Assembly: GCA_035480775.1 (NCBI GenBank)
Contig: DATIHK010000013.1
Coordinates: 1 to 8,916 of the forward strand
DNA from: DATIHK01 sp035480775
GTDB lineage: Bacteria > Patescibacteriota > WWE3 > UBA101185 > UBA10185
DNA length: 8,916 bases
Reading direction: 5' to 3'
Notes under the pieces: generated by a model
Database searches by the model: none
The model's input: the letters and a program-made list of their open reading frames with translations, nothing else
Told to the model about the DNA's origin: nothing
Shown: positions 1 to 4,783 of the stretch, piece by piece
Position numbering within the stretch: the stretch's first letter is position 1
Layout of the letters: every line of letters begins with the position of its first letter
Translations under genes and position numbers: made by a program

Positions 1-252
1 CATAAGCACCAAGTCGAATATCTTGAAAAAGTGGCGAAGCATGGCGGCAAAGCTTTTATTTTAATCCACTTTCGAGAATGGAATAAAACATGGCTGTTAT
101 GGATTGACCAACTTTTAAATTTTATAGCTGCGTCAAATCGAAAAAGTTTACCTTTGGATTGGTTTGAGGCGAATTGTGAAATCGTAGCAAAGGGACAAGG
201 TGTTATGCTCGACTATTTACCAATTGTTTTGAGGCGAAACGATGAAGGATAA
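1..252 (+). CDS. recU: Holliday junction resolvase RecU, C-terminal part (gene enters from the left edge)
   Basis: The reading frame is open from base 1, so this is the 3' end of a gene that starts outside the window; the in-frame GTG at 31 is internal. About 83 residues are visible. They follow the C-terminal half of RecU: an HxHQ helix (HKHQVEYLEK), the GG.AF.LI strand, a KS dipeptide before an L/I-P segment, and the closing G....LDYLPIV strand, in the same order as in Bacillus RecU. RecU cuts four-way DNA junctions during recombination. Phage copies sit at the end of the early replication/recombination region, often just before the late-gene regulator, as here. The active-site residues lie in the missing N-terminal half, so activity cannot be judged. 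Its last codons overlap the ATG of the next small gene (242) by 11 bases. Family assignment is confident. Confidence 0.88.
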   Translation, partial: HKHQVEYLEKVAKHGGKAFILIHFREWNKTWLLWIDQLLNFIAASNRKSLPLDWFEANCEIVAKGQGVMLDYLPIVLRRNDEG

Positions 253-346
253 TCTATATTTGGCAGGCTTTTACGCGGCTTTAATCTATTTCTCATACTG
301 TTTTACAAGGCTTATGAACGCTACTTTGGAGTTGATTTTTAAGTGA
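242..346 (+). CDS. Small membrane protein, 34 aa
   Basis: ATG at 242 lies inside the end of recU, and the stop TGA at 344-346 overlaps the GTG start of the next gene as GTGA, so it fits exactly into a chain of overlapping genes. The product (MKDNLYLAGFYAALIYFSY...) has one hydrophobic stretch at about residues 4-21 and a short polar tail, as expected of a single-pass membrane peptide. GAGGCGA at 231-237 is the only ribosome-binding-like element and is weak; translation may be coupled to recU. I do not recognise a family. The case rests on the overlaps at both ends and the membrane segment rather than homology. Confidence 0.55.
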   Translation: MKDNLYLAGFYAALIYFSYCFTRLMNATLELIFK

Positions 347-525
347 CAGGATGGCTTATATCTCAATTCGAGCATTTTAATGTTTTAATGCTAATGGTAA
401 TATTTGTTTTTCAGGTGATAATGGTTAAAACAAATACACAAAAAATGTTAAAAGAGCAATCACAGGAATTGTATAACGAATTGGAAGAAATTAAGGATGA
501 AATTCGTGGCAACACAAGAAAATGA
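343..525 (+). CDS. Small single-pass membrane protein with coiled-coil tail, 60 aa
   Basis: It starts at GTG 343 in a 4-base overlap with the preceding gene, with GGAG at 328-331 as a weak, slightly distant ribosome binding site. Residues 11-27 (HFNVLMLMVIFVFQVIM) are hydrophobic. Residues 32-58 are highly charged with heptad-like spacing (QELYNELEEIKDEIRG), so a short cytoplasmic coiled coil is likely. The shape resembles small phage membrane proteins of the holin/anti-holin or haemolysin-XhlA type, but there is no sequence match I can defend. Its stop is followed after 9 bases by the next gene, consistent with one transcript. Confidence 0.6.
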   Translation: MTGWLISQFEHFNVLMLMVIFVFQVIMVKTNTQKMLKEQSQELYNELEEIKDEIRGNTRK

Positions 526-534
526 GGCGAAATT

Positions 535-918
535 ATGGCGATCTTTGAACCTGCAGTTATGAAACAAATCCTCGGCGTGACTTGCTCAATTTTGAAAAAG
601 AATTTTTATTATGAAGATGAAAGCCTTTCATTTTTTTTAAACGAATTTACGGCGAATTTAGGGCAAGAATTAACAGATTTCGAAATGTTTGCCAATGAAT
701 CTGTTGTAGCCGATTTACATAATGACAAAATGGCGCGTTTTTATTTTACTTGTTATTTTGTAAGCGCTCACTTACGCGAATTTTTTATACATAGACTGCA
801 TTTTAGCGAGCAAGAGCTTAATGCTTTTGAAAGCGTCTTGCCGAAATACACAGGAGAACGATATGAAAAACAACAGCCGAAACATCAAGGAACGTACAAT
901 CGAAAATTTTTTAAATAA
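535..918 (+). CDS. Hypothetical protein, 127 aa
   Basis: I do not recognise this protein. ATG at 535 is preceded by GAGGCGA (524-530), a poor Shine-Dalgarno match. The first 100 residues are mixed aromatic and acidic with predicted helical stretches (FLNEFTANLGQELTDFEMF; ADLHNDKMARFYFTCYFVSAHLREFF) and look like a small soluble all-helical fold. The last 20 residues are basic and polar. The 3' end overlaps the next gene by 56 bases, because the well-supported start of that gene (863) lies upstream of this stop. Its place between recU-like and ArpU-like genes fits the small unknown genes usual in this part of Gram-positive siphophage genomes. Confidence 0.75.
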   Translation: MAIFEPAVMKQILGVTCSILKKNFYYEDESLSFFLNEFTANLGQELTDFEMFANESVVADLHNDKMARFYFTCYFVSAHLREFFIHRLHFSEQELNAFESVLPKYTGERYEKQQPKHQGTYNRKFFK

Positions 919-1321
919 TTACAATACTTATAAAATCGGCGTTAAAAATTGTCATCAACAATTAGATTATATGCTCCCTTCCCTTACTGCCCGTTATGAT
1001 TCTGACGGTTTAACGGCGAGTTATTTTATCGCCAATAATACCGAACAAGTAGCCCTTGATCGAATTTCAAGCAAGAGAGCATTAGATTTGTTAGAGGAAA
1101 TTGAGCAGTACAGGCTTATTATCGCTTTGATTGACAATGCCTTGTCTGATCTGGACGAGAAGCAAAAAGCGTTTGTGGAAAATAGATATTTCATCGGTCT
1201 TAAAATGTACGAAGTTAAGGCGAAAATGAATGTTTCAGAGGAAAAAACGCTTTATCGAATCCGCAGACAAGTTTTAGATAAATTCGCTATTAGTCTAAGT
1301 AGCTTAATGAATTTAAAATGA
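863..1321 (+). CDS. ArpU-like / sigma-like phage late transcription regulator, 152 aa
   Basis: I place the start at ATG 863, not at the in-frame ATG 821, because AGGAGA at 852-857 is well spaced for it. The C-terminal third reads like sigma region 4 or an ArpU helix-turn-helix: DLDEKQKAFVENRYF (helix with the RYF element), IGLKMYEVKAKMNVSEEKTLYRIRRQVLDKFAISL (turn, recognition helix, then the LDKFAISL ending typical of the family), about residues 97-146. The N-terminal half is helical without a signature. Such proteins act at late promoters in Gram-positive phages and switch on packaging, structural and lysis genes. Position just after the recombination block matches that role. Its stop TGA is embedded in the next gene's ribosome binding site (TGAGGTGG). 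No target promoter can be assigned by eye. Confidence 0.82.
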   Translation: MKNNSRNIKERTIENFLNNYNTYKIGVKNCHQQLDYMLPSLTARYDSDGLTASYFIANNTEQVALDRISSKRALDLLEEIEQYRLIIALIDNALSDLDEKQKAFVENRYFIGLKMYEVKAKMNVSEEKTLYRIRRQVLDKFAISLSSLMNLK

Positions 1322-1331
1322 GGTGGAATGA

Positions 1332-1586
1332 ATGGATTTTACATTAACAGAGAGGTTGCTAATCGGAAAAGCATTAATATCTGTGCTTGAAGAAGCAACA
1401 AGCCAATTGGATGACCCGTATGATGATAGTTTGCCTGAAATGATTAAAAAAGCAGTAATGGCGCAGTTACGAATGAAAAATTTTTATTCTAAGCATAACG
1501 AACCGCCTGAAATGTTCGAACAACTTGAACAAATGGATATTATCATAAAAAGATTGTTTGAATTGCAAAATAAAAAATGTTGTTGA
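1332..1586 (+). CDS. Hypothetical acidic helical protein, 84 aa
   Basis: ATG 1332 follows GAGGTGG (1320-1326), one of the better ribosome binding sites in this operon, at a proper distance. The product is methionine-rich and probably all-helical, with an acidic loop (LDDPYDDSLPE, about residues 26-36) between two helices and a terminal CC. I recognise no family. The stop TGA (1584-1586) overlaps an ATG as TGATG, which starts the next small gene and suggests translational coupling. An antisense reading frame at 1467-1715 covers part of it but has no gene-like features. Confidence 0.7.
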   Translation: MDFTLTERLLIGKALISVLEEATSQLDDPYDDSLPEMIKKAVMAQLRMKNFYSKHNEPPEMFEQLEQMDIIIKRLFELQNKKCC

Positions 1587-1738
1587 TGTGTGAAGTTTGC
1601 AATACTGCCTACACCCAAATATTAAAGATTCCTTGCGGCTATTACATAGAGCAATTTGGCGAGGCTCTTGCGTTTGAACTTGCATATCGCAATATTTGTT
1701 TAGATTGCATTTCAAGTGAAAAGGAGTTCAAAGAATGA
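1586..1738 (+). CDS. Mini zinc-ribbon protein (CxxC...CxxC), 50 aa
   Basis: The gene is tied to both neighbours: its ATG overlaps the previous stop as TGATG, and its TGA (1736-1738) overlaps the hydrolase start as ATGA. An in-frame ATG at 1577 is an alternative start. The product has two cysteine pairs, C2-x2-C5 and C38-x2-C41, the classic four-cysteine pattern of a treble-clef or zinc-ribbon knuckle, with an aromatic-rich middle (GYYIEQFGEALAFELAYRN). A second protein of the same layout is encoded at 2446-2640, so the two look paralogous. Zinc binding is inferred from the cysteines; DNA, RNA or protein partners are unknown. No separate ribosome binding site is seen, so coupling is likely. 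Confidence 0.65.
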   Translation: MCEVCNTAYTQILKIPCGYYIEQFGEALAFELAYRNICLDCISSEKEFKE

Positions 1739-2322
1739 AAAAGCTAGTTTGTACGATACTGCTTTTTCTCAGCTTCGCCTCTATTGGTCACGCGCAGCAT
1801 TATGTAACTAAAGGCGAAACAATGGGAAAAATCGCAAAAGCCAACGATATGAGTTTAAAAGATTTAATTAATTTAAATCAACATATCAAAGATCCGAACA
1901 AGATCCGTGTCGGCGATTACATTGTCATTCGTTCGAAAGTTGAAACGCAAAAAGATTTAGTAGATTACGCTCGAAGCTTACAATCAGTTACCGCATATTC
2001 ATATGGCGGCAATAACTTCCCCTATTCTACTGACTGTAGCGGTTGGGTCCAAGGCGTTTATAGACAATTCGGCGTAAATTTACCGAGAGTTAGCCGAGAT
2101 CAGGCGAAAACGGGACAGCCTGTAAAGTTTCAGGATTTACAAATAGGCGATTTAATGTTTTTTAGTACGAGAGCCGATAAAACTATTACACACGTTGGTA
2201 TTTTTATGGGCGAAAATTTTTGGATCTCAAATCTAAATGCGAAAAAAGATGTTCAAATATTCTCAACCTTTGGAACATGGACGCAAGATCATTTCCTTTG
2301 GGGAACGCGTTATAAAATGTAA
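1735..2322 (+). CDS. Secreted LysM + NlpC/P60 cell-wall hydrolase, 195 aa
   Basis: It has a near-ideal AAGGAG (1721-1726) eight bases before ATG 1735. Residues 1-20 are a Sec signal peptide (MKK, hydrophobic core, GHA with cleavage before Q21). Residues 22-65 form one LysM repeat (HYVTKGETMGKIAKAN...KIRVGDYIVI), which binds peptidoglycan glycans. Residues 73-195 are an NlpC/P60 peptidase: the catalytic cysteine is C101 in TDCSGWV and the histidine is H153 in THVGIFMG, with the usual LPR and GDLMFF segments between. Family members cut the D-Glu to diamino-acid bond of peptidoglycan stem peptides. The third polar residue, normally His in a FIHA-like strand, appears replaced by Ser/Asn (FWISN, 162-166). 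It could be a signal-peptide-bearing endolysin, an entry hydrolase or a host-like wall enzyme; its place far from a normal lysis cassette leaves this open. Confidence 0.93.
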   Translation: MKKLVCTILLFLSFASIGHAQHYVTKGETMGKIAKANDMSLKDLINLNQHIKDPNKIRVGDYIVIRSKVETQKDLVDYARSLQSVTAYSYGGNNFPYSTDCSGWVQGVYRQFGVNLPRVSRDQAKTGQPVKFQDLQIGDLMFFSTRADKTITHVGIFMGENFWISNLNAKKDVQIFSTFGTWTQDHFLWGTRYKM

Positions 2323-2555
2323 TGGATTCTATGGTGAATTATATTAATGCAAACTTAATAGCTTTTGGATTCGCCTTTGTCGTATCTTTTGTAGGTGTTT
2401 TATATATGTGTTTGAGGACGGAATATCAGGAGCGAGTTGAAAAAGATGAAATGTTTGATTTGTCACAGAGACGAAAAACAAGTAATGTTGATGAAATTAC
2501 CTCTGGAAGCAATATACGAAAACGCGAATTTGGTGATTATGGGGAACGTGACTGA
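2322..2555 (+). CDS. Small single-pass membrane protein next to the hydrolase, 77 aa
   Basis: The ATG shares a base with the hydrolase stop (TAATG), a coupling arrangement. Residues 7-31 are a clean transmembrane segment (NANLIAFGFAFVVSFVGVLYMC). Residues 32-77 are strongly charged (RTEYQERVEKDEMF...RKREFGDYGERD), so a short outside end and a cytoplasmic tail are likely. Pairing a one-helix membrane protein with a wall hydrolase suggests a holin or hydrolase-modulating role, but that is context only; no holin family is recognised. The last ~110 bases overlap the mini zinc-ribbon gene in another frame, so the charged tail may partly reflect the neighbour's coding constraints. Confidence 0.55.
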   Translation: MDSMVNYINANLIAFGFAFVVSFVGVLYMCLRTEYQERVEKDEMFDLSQRRKTSNVDEITSGSNIRKREFGDYGERD

Positions 2556-2640
2556 AAACGAATTTATGTGCCTCCCCTGCATTGGGTTTCAATTTGACGA
2601 TTCAATGGAACATAGAAAGGTTGTTTCGCATACAATGTAA
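2446..2640 (+). CDS. Mini zinc-ribbon protein (CxxC...CxxC), 64 aa, paralogue of 1586-1738
   Basis: Cysteine pairs C3-x2-C6 and C42-x2-C45 give the same MxCxxC ... CxxCI layout as the 50-residue protein at 1586-1738, with 33-36 residues between pairs and a matching K-[I/L]-P motif after the first pair. The start is uncertain. ATG 2446 is chosen because the protein then begins MKCLIC like its paralogue, but AGGAG at 2428-2432 is 13 bases away; TTG 2437 is the alternative and lies only 4 bases from that site. The first ~110 bases overlap the upstream membrane-protein gene in another frame. The C-terminal tail is polar with two histidines. Function unknown beyond likely zinc binding. A strong terminator follows 34 bases downstream. 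Confidence 0.6.
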   Translation: MKCLICHRDEKQVMLMKLPLEAIYENANLVIMGNVTENEFMCLPCIGFQFDDSMEHRKVVSHTM

Positions 2641-2673
2641 TAAGACATTGCCATACCTTTCTAAGGAGTTTTT

Positions 2674-2699
2674 GAGCCGAATTCGGCTCTTTTTGTTTT
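2674..2699 (+). terminator. Rho-independent terminator after the hydrolase block
   Basis: GAGCCGAATTCGGCTC (2674-2689) is a perfect 16-base palindrome that folds into a stem with an AATT loop, followed at once by TTTTTGTTTT (2690-2699). It ends the upstream transcript and separates it from the gene at 2770. Confidence 0.85.
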
Positions 2700-2769
2700 G
2701 CGGGAGGATTGCGAGCAAGTTGCGGCGAATATGTTAAAAGAAAAATTCTATGCGAGGGAGTTGCGAGAT

Positions 2770-3183
2770 ATGACAAAGAGCCGAGAGGAACTTGAAGACA
2801 TTTTGCCTGAAAGTAGCACGCAGTTAGTGAGCTTGAATACAAGAGTACCGCAATTTGTGGACAAATTAATCAATGAATGCGTGGGAATCCTACAAACTAC
2901 GAGCCCTTATCTCAAATTCACCAAGCAAAGCGCGGTTCAAGTTTTAATCGAGCGAGGTTATCTGGCAATTCGTGAGGAATTTGAGAGGCAGGATTTAATT
3001 GAAGAAAGTTCAGGCGAGAATATTGCGAGCATAAAGCAAGCAACTAAGGCGAAAAGTTCAATCAACTTGCAAGCTTATCACGAAATGAGTAATAAGAACT
3101 TTTACGAACCGCGCAGCCAACTCACAATTAAGGCGAAACCTGAGAGCGAACAGCGAATAAAGCAAAGTTTAGGAATTGATTAA
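2770..3183 (+). CDS. Probable ribbon-helix-helix DNA-binding protein, 137 aa
   Basis: The frame is open back to 2665, but the upstream part runs through the terminator hairpin, so I choose ATG 2770, which has GGGAG (2756-2760) nine bases upstream; ATG 2731 and TTG 2698 are alternatives. Residues ~18-68 fit a MetJ/Arc/CopG ribbon-helix-helix: a beta strand LVSLNTRVP, helix A QFVDKLINECVGIL, then helix B beginning T/S (FTKQSAVQVLIERGYLAIREE). These dimeric proteins insert a two-stranded ribbon into the major groove and often repress or bind repeat arrays. The C-terminal half is charged and probably disordered (SSGENIASIKQATKAKSS...KPESEQRIKQS). It lies upstream of the 31-bp repeat arrays, a possible target, which is inference only. 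A larger replication or segregation role is not excluded. Confidence 0.72.
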   Translation: MTKSREELEDILPESSTQLVSLNTRVPQFVDKLINECVGILQTTSPYLKFTKQSAVQVLIERGYLAIREEFERQDLIEESSGENIASIKQATKAKSSINLQAYHEMSNKNFYEPRSQLTIKAKPESEQRIKQSLGID

Positions 3184-3200
3184 GAAGAAGGGGTTAAAAA

Positions 3201-3332
3201 ATGTTTCTCACAGCGAAGCAATATAGAAAAAGAGCCAACCGAACAGTAGCCGTTTGCGCCATAATAGCCGCTTTGATCGGAACACTACAAACGGGTGCAA
3301 TTATCGCAAGTATTAGAGGCAAAGGACGATGA
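3201..3332 (+). CDS. Small membrane protein, 43 aa
   Basis: ATG 3201 has GAAGGGG (3187-3193) upstream at good spacing. The product has a basic N-terminus (KQYRKRANR), one hydrophobic helix (TVAVCAIIAALIGTLQTGAII, about residues 15-35) and a short basic tail (RGKGR), as in single-pass peptides with basic residues at both ends. The stop overlaps the next ATG as ATGA (3329-3332). No family recognised; support is the ribosome binding site, membrane segment and overlap. Confidence 0.6.
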   Translation: MFLTAKQYRKRANRTVAVCAIIAALIGTLQTGAIIASIRGKGR

Positions 3333-3424
3333 AAGAAATATTTGCCATGCTAGGTGTAATTATTTTGTCGGGTGTTTTAGTCTGGATTATTTCGATAGCC
3401 TACCGAAAAATGATGAAAAAATAA
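3329..3424 (+). CDS. Very small membrane peptide, 31 aa
   Basis: It overlaps the previous stop by four bases (ATGA), with AAAGGA at 3321-3326 (inside the upstream gene) as a possible but too-close ribosome binding site. Nearly the whole product is one hydrophobic helix (IFAMLGVIILSGVLVWIISIAY, residues 3-24) ending in a basic tail (RKMMKK). Tandem peptides of this type occur in phage lysis or membrane-remodelling blocks, but nothing specific can be assigned. Very short length keeps confidence moderate. Confidence 0.48.
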   Translation: MKEIFAMLGVIILSGVLVWIISIAYRKMMKK

Positions 3425-3425
3425 G

Positions 3426-3473
3426 ATAGTACAGGCGAATTGAAAAAAATAGAATAGTACAGGTGATTTGAAA
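3426..3473 (+). repeat. Duplicated 20-bp leader / ribosome-binding segment
   Basis: ATAGTACAGGCGAATTGAAA (3426-3445) and ATAGTACAGGTGATTTGAAA (3454-3473) differ at two positions and lie 28 bases apart. The second copy carries AGGTGA, a good Shine-Dalgarno, and runs into the ATG at 3473. The first copy carries AGGCGA and leads only into a very short frame. Confidence 0.75.
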
Positions 3474-3625
3474 TGAAACCATCCACCGAAAATTTGCTTC
3501 ACGCTATACAAATGGTAATACAAGCGGATTGCGATAGACGTACAGACATACCGCGTGTAGTTCTAAAAAAGATATATGAATTACGCTCGGATTTGCAATA
3601 TATAAAAGAAACTGATTACGATTAA
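3473..3625 (+). CDS. Hypothetical protein, 50 aa, last gene of the rightward block
   Basis: ATG 3473 is preceded by AGGTGA (3461-3466) with ideal spacing. The product is a short amphipathic protein, probably two or three helices (MKPSTENLLHAIQMVIQ..; PRVVLKKIYELRSDLQYI) with a polar, acidic end. No membrane segment or metal motif is seen, and no family is recognised. It ends 83 bases before the large terminator hairpin at 3709-3746, so it closes the rightward transcription unit. Confidence 0.62.
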   Translation: MKPSTENLLHAIQMVIQADCDRRTDIPRVVLKKIYELRSDLQYIKETDYD

Positions 3626-3708
3626 ATGAATCGAAACGCATGAGTATAGGCGAAACGAAGTTTCATTCGCTCTGAGAAGCCTCTAGCGACACAGGGAAAA
3701 CGCCAAAA

Positions 3709-3746
3709 AGCCGCGAACCCAATTTTTAAGATGGGTTTTTGCGGCT
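3709..3746 (+). terminator. Terminator hairpin closing the rightward genes
   Basis: Outer arms AGCCGC (3709-3714) and GCGGCT (3741-3746) enclose inner arms AACCCA (3716-3721) and TGGGTT (3732-3737), the latter followed by TTT. The inner hairpin with T-run acts as a rightward terminator; the outer arms make a longer two-part stem. Its 3' arm is the first copy of the repeat array below. Confidence 0.65.
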
Positions 3747-3890
3747 GAAAATTTAAGATGGATTTTTCCAGATGGGTTTTTCGCGCGAATCCAATTTTCC
3801 AGATGGGTTTTTTTGAAATTTCCAATTTTGCAGATGGGTTTTTCAGGAAATTTTGCAGATGGGTTTTTCTCCCATTTTTTCCAATCTGAC
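3729..3890. repeat. Direct-repeat array A: six copies beginning AGATGGGTTTTT
   Basis: The 12-mer AGATGG(G/A)TTTTT begins at 3729, 3756, 3770, 3801, 3832 and 3857. The copies at 3770 and 3801 are complete 31-bp units that include CCAATTTT near their ends; the others appear as internally deleted versions (27, 14 and 25 bp) or the array end. Apart from the first copy (terminator arm) no coding or hairpin role explains them. Antisense reading frames across this array only reflect the repeat. Confidence 0.85.
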
Positions 3891-3962
3891 GGCTTCCTTT
3901 AACGCTTTAACGCGTCACCGCTTTACCATACTAAAGGATTTCTGAATAGTCTGAATTGTCTG

Positions 3963-4007
3963 ACACTTTAGTGAGTTAAAGCGTGACGCTTCACCGCGCT
4001 AAAGTGT
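3963..4007. promoter_or_regulatory. Nested dyad between the two repeat arrays
   Basis: Outer arms ACACTTTAG (3963-3971) and CTAAAGTGT (3999-4007) flank an inner palindrome AAGCGT-G-ACGCTT (3979-3991). No T-run follows, so it is not a simple terminator; an operator, origin hairpin or cruciform is possible. Related words (GCGTCACCGC, CTAAAGG) occur just upstream at about 3911-3948. Confidence 0.5.
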
Positions 4008-4118
4008 GTCTAAAATAACATTATTCTGACAATTAGAAAATCTATTGACTTTTTTTGTCAATGGTTTTTGAAAAATAAATTTAAAAATATTTCTCAAAAA
4101 AAGCTTGACTTTTTTTCC

Positions 4119-4335
4119 GCAATCCAAAAAATCCGAAAAAGAAAATTTTGGTAAACGAAAAATTGCAATAACAATTTTTAGCAATCGGAAAAAACCGAAA
4201 AATGATTTTTTGCAATCTGAAAAATTGCAATAGTAAAATTTAGCAATAAAAATTTTTCGCGAAAAGGTCTTTGGCGGTCCGAAAAAACCGAAAAATAATT
4301 TTTAGCGGTCCGAAAAAACCGCGCGAATGTTTTTC
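4119..4335. repeat. Direct-repeat array B: seven head-to-tail 31-bp units
   Basis: Units begin at exactly 4119, 4150, 4181, 4212, 4243, 4274 and 4305. Most start GCAATC or GCGGTCC and continue GAAAAAACCG, then an AT-rich tail rich in AAAAT/ATTTTT. GCGGTCCGAAAAAACCG is identical in the units at 4274 and 4305; the unit at 4243 is the most diverged. No gene is convincing here. Phased repeats of three helical turns suggest cooperative protein binding (iteron-like). Confidence 0.82.
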
Positions 4336-4387
4336 GCCTTATTTTTTTTCGCCTTATTTTTTTTCGCCTTAAATTGTTTTCGCCTTA
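4331..4387. repeat. Four TTTTCGCCTTA repeats at 15-16 bp spacing
   Basis: CGCCTTA preceded by a T-run begins at 4335, 4350, 4365 and 4381. Read on the minus strand this is TAAGGCGAAAA four times. It directly extends array B, and the spacing of two units is close to the 31-bp period. Confidence 0.8.
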
Positions 4388-4712
4388 AATGGGAACAAAT
4401 GTTCTTATTCCCTGCAATTAGAATAACATAGGTTATTTAATATGTAAAGGTTTATTTTGAATAGGTCCTTTTTAGCGCCTCTAGTAGGGTTATAGGGCGT
4501 GTTATAGCCTTGTTTAATACTTACATAGCCGAACGCCTAAAAAACGCGTAGGCGGTCAAAATAACGCCTCTAAACGCGCCCTTGTTTTTGCTTGAATTTA
4601 TAGGGCGTAGCCATGGCAACAAATAACGCGCGGCTATATTAGCCATAACGCGCCAAACGTCCATAAACGCGCCTATATAGCGTGATAAATAACGTTTAAT
4701 ACTAGCATAGCC
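4388..4712. other. Non-coding stretch between array B and the leftward operon's terminators
   Basis: No convincing gene. It contains an 18-bp near-identical direct repeat, TTTAATACTTACATAGCC (4513-4530) and TTTAATACTAGCATAGCC (4695-4712), many AACGCG/GGCG-type words, and a small inverted repeat GGCTA-TAT-TAGCC near 4633-4645. A 64-codon leftward frame (4521-4715) starts at TTG just past a terminator and was not accepted. Confidence 0.5.
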
Positions 4713-4740
4713 CAAAATAAAAAAAGCCCTTAAAAGGGCT
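4713..4740 (-). terminator. Second terminator of the leftward operon
   Basis: On the minus strand AGCCCTT-TT-AAGGGCT is followed by TTTTTTTATTTT (plus-strand 4713-4724). This is a compact, strong rho-independent terminator, the second in tandem after the gene ending at 4770. Confidence 0.85.
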
Positions 4741-4756
4741 ATACAAGGGCGAAAAG

Positions 4757-4783
4757 AAAAGGACCTATTTTATAGGTCCTTTC
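4757..4783 (-). terminator. First terminator of the leftward operon, overlapping the stop codon
   Basis: AGGACCTAT (4760-4768) and ATAGGTCCT (4772-4780) form a 9-bp stem with a TTT loop, extendable by A-T pairs on both sides. Leftward it is followed by a T-rich run (minus-strand TTTTCTTTTC). The stop codon of the gene at 4770-4976 lies inside the hairpin. Confidence 0.7.

Noticed and set aside
1467..1715. Leftward 82-codon frame antisense to the small genes
   Set aside because: Covers two better-supported rightward genes, and there is no ribosome binding site or motif.
3622..3825. Leftward frame with repeated KPI(W/L)KIGF words
   Set aside because: The repeated peptide is simply the translation of repeat array A; TTG start, no ribosome binding site.
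3999..4184. Leftward Lys/Phe-rich frame
   Set aside because: Low-complexity translation of A/T runs; no start signal.
3729..4387. CRISPR array
   Set aside because: Repeats are degenerate, head-to-tail without unique spacers of constant length, and no cas genes are present.
4521..4715. Leftward 64-codon frame between the terminators and array B
   Set aside because: TTG start with no ribosome binding site, directly behind a strong terminator, within a repeat-rich segment; the product shows no recognisable motif. A real small gene is not fully excluded.
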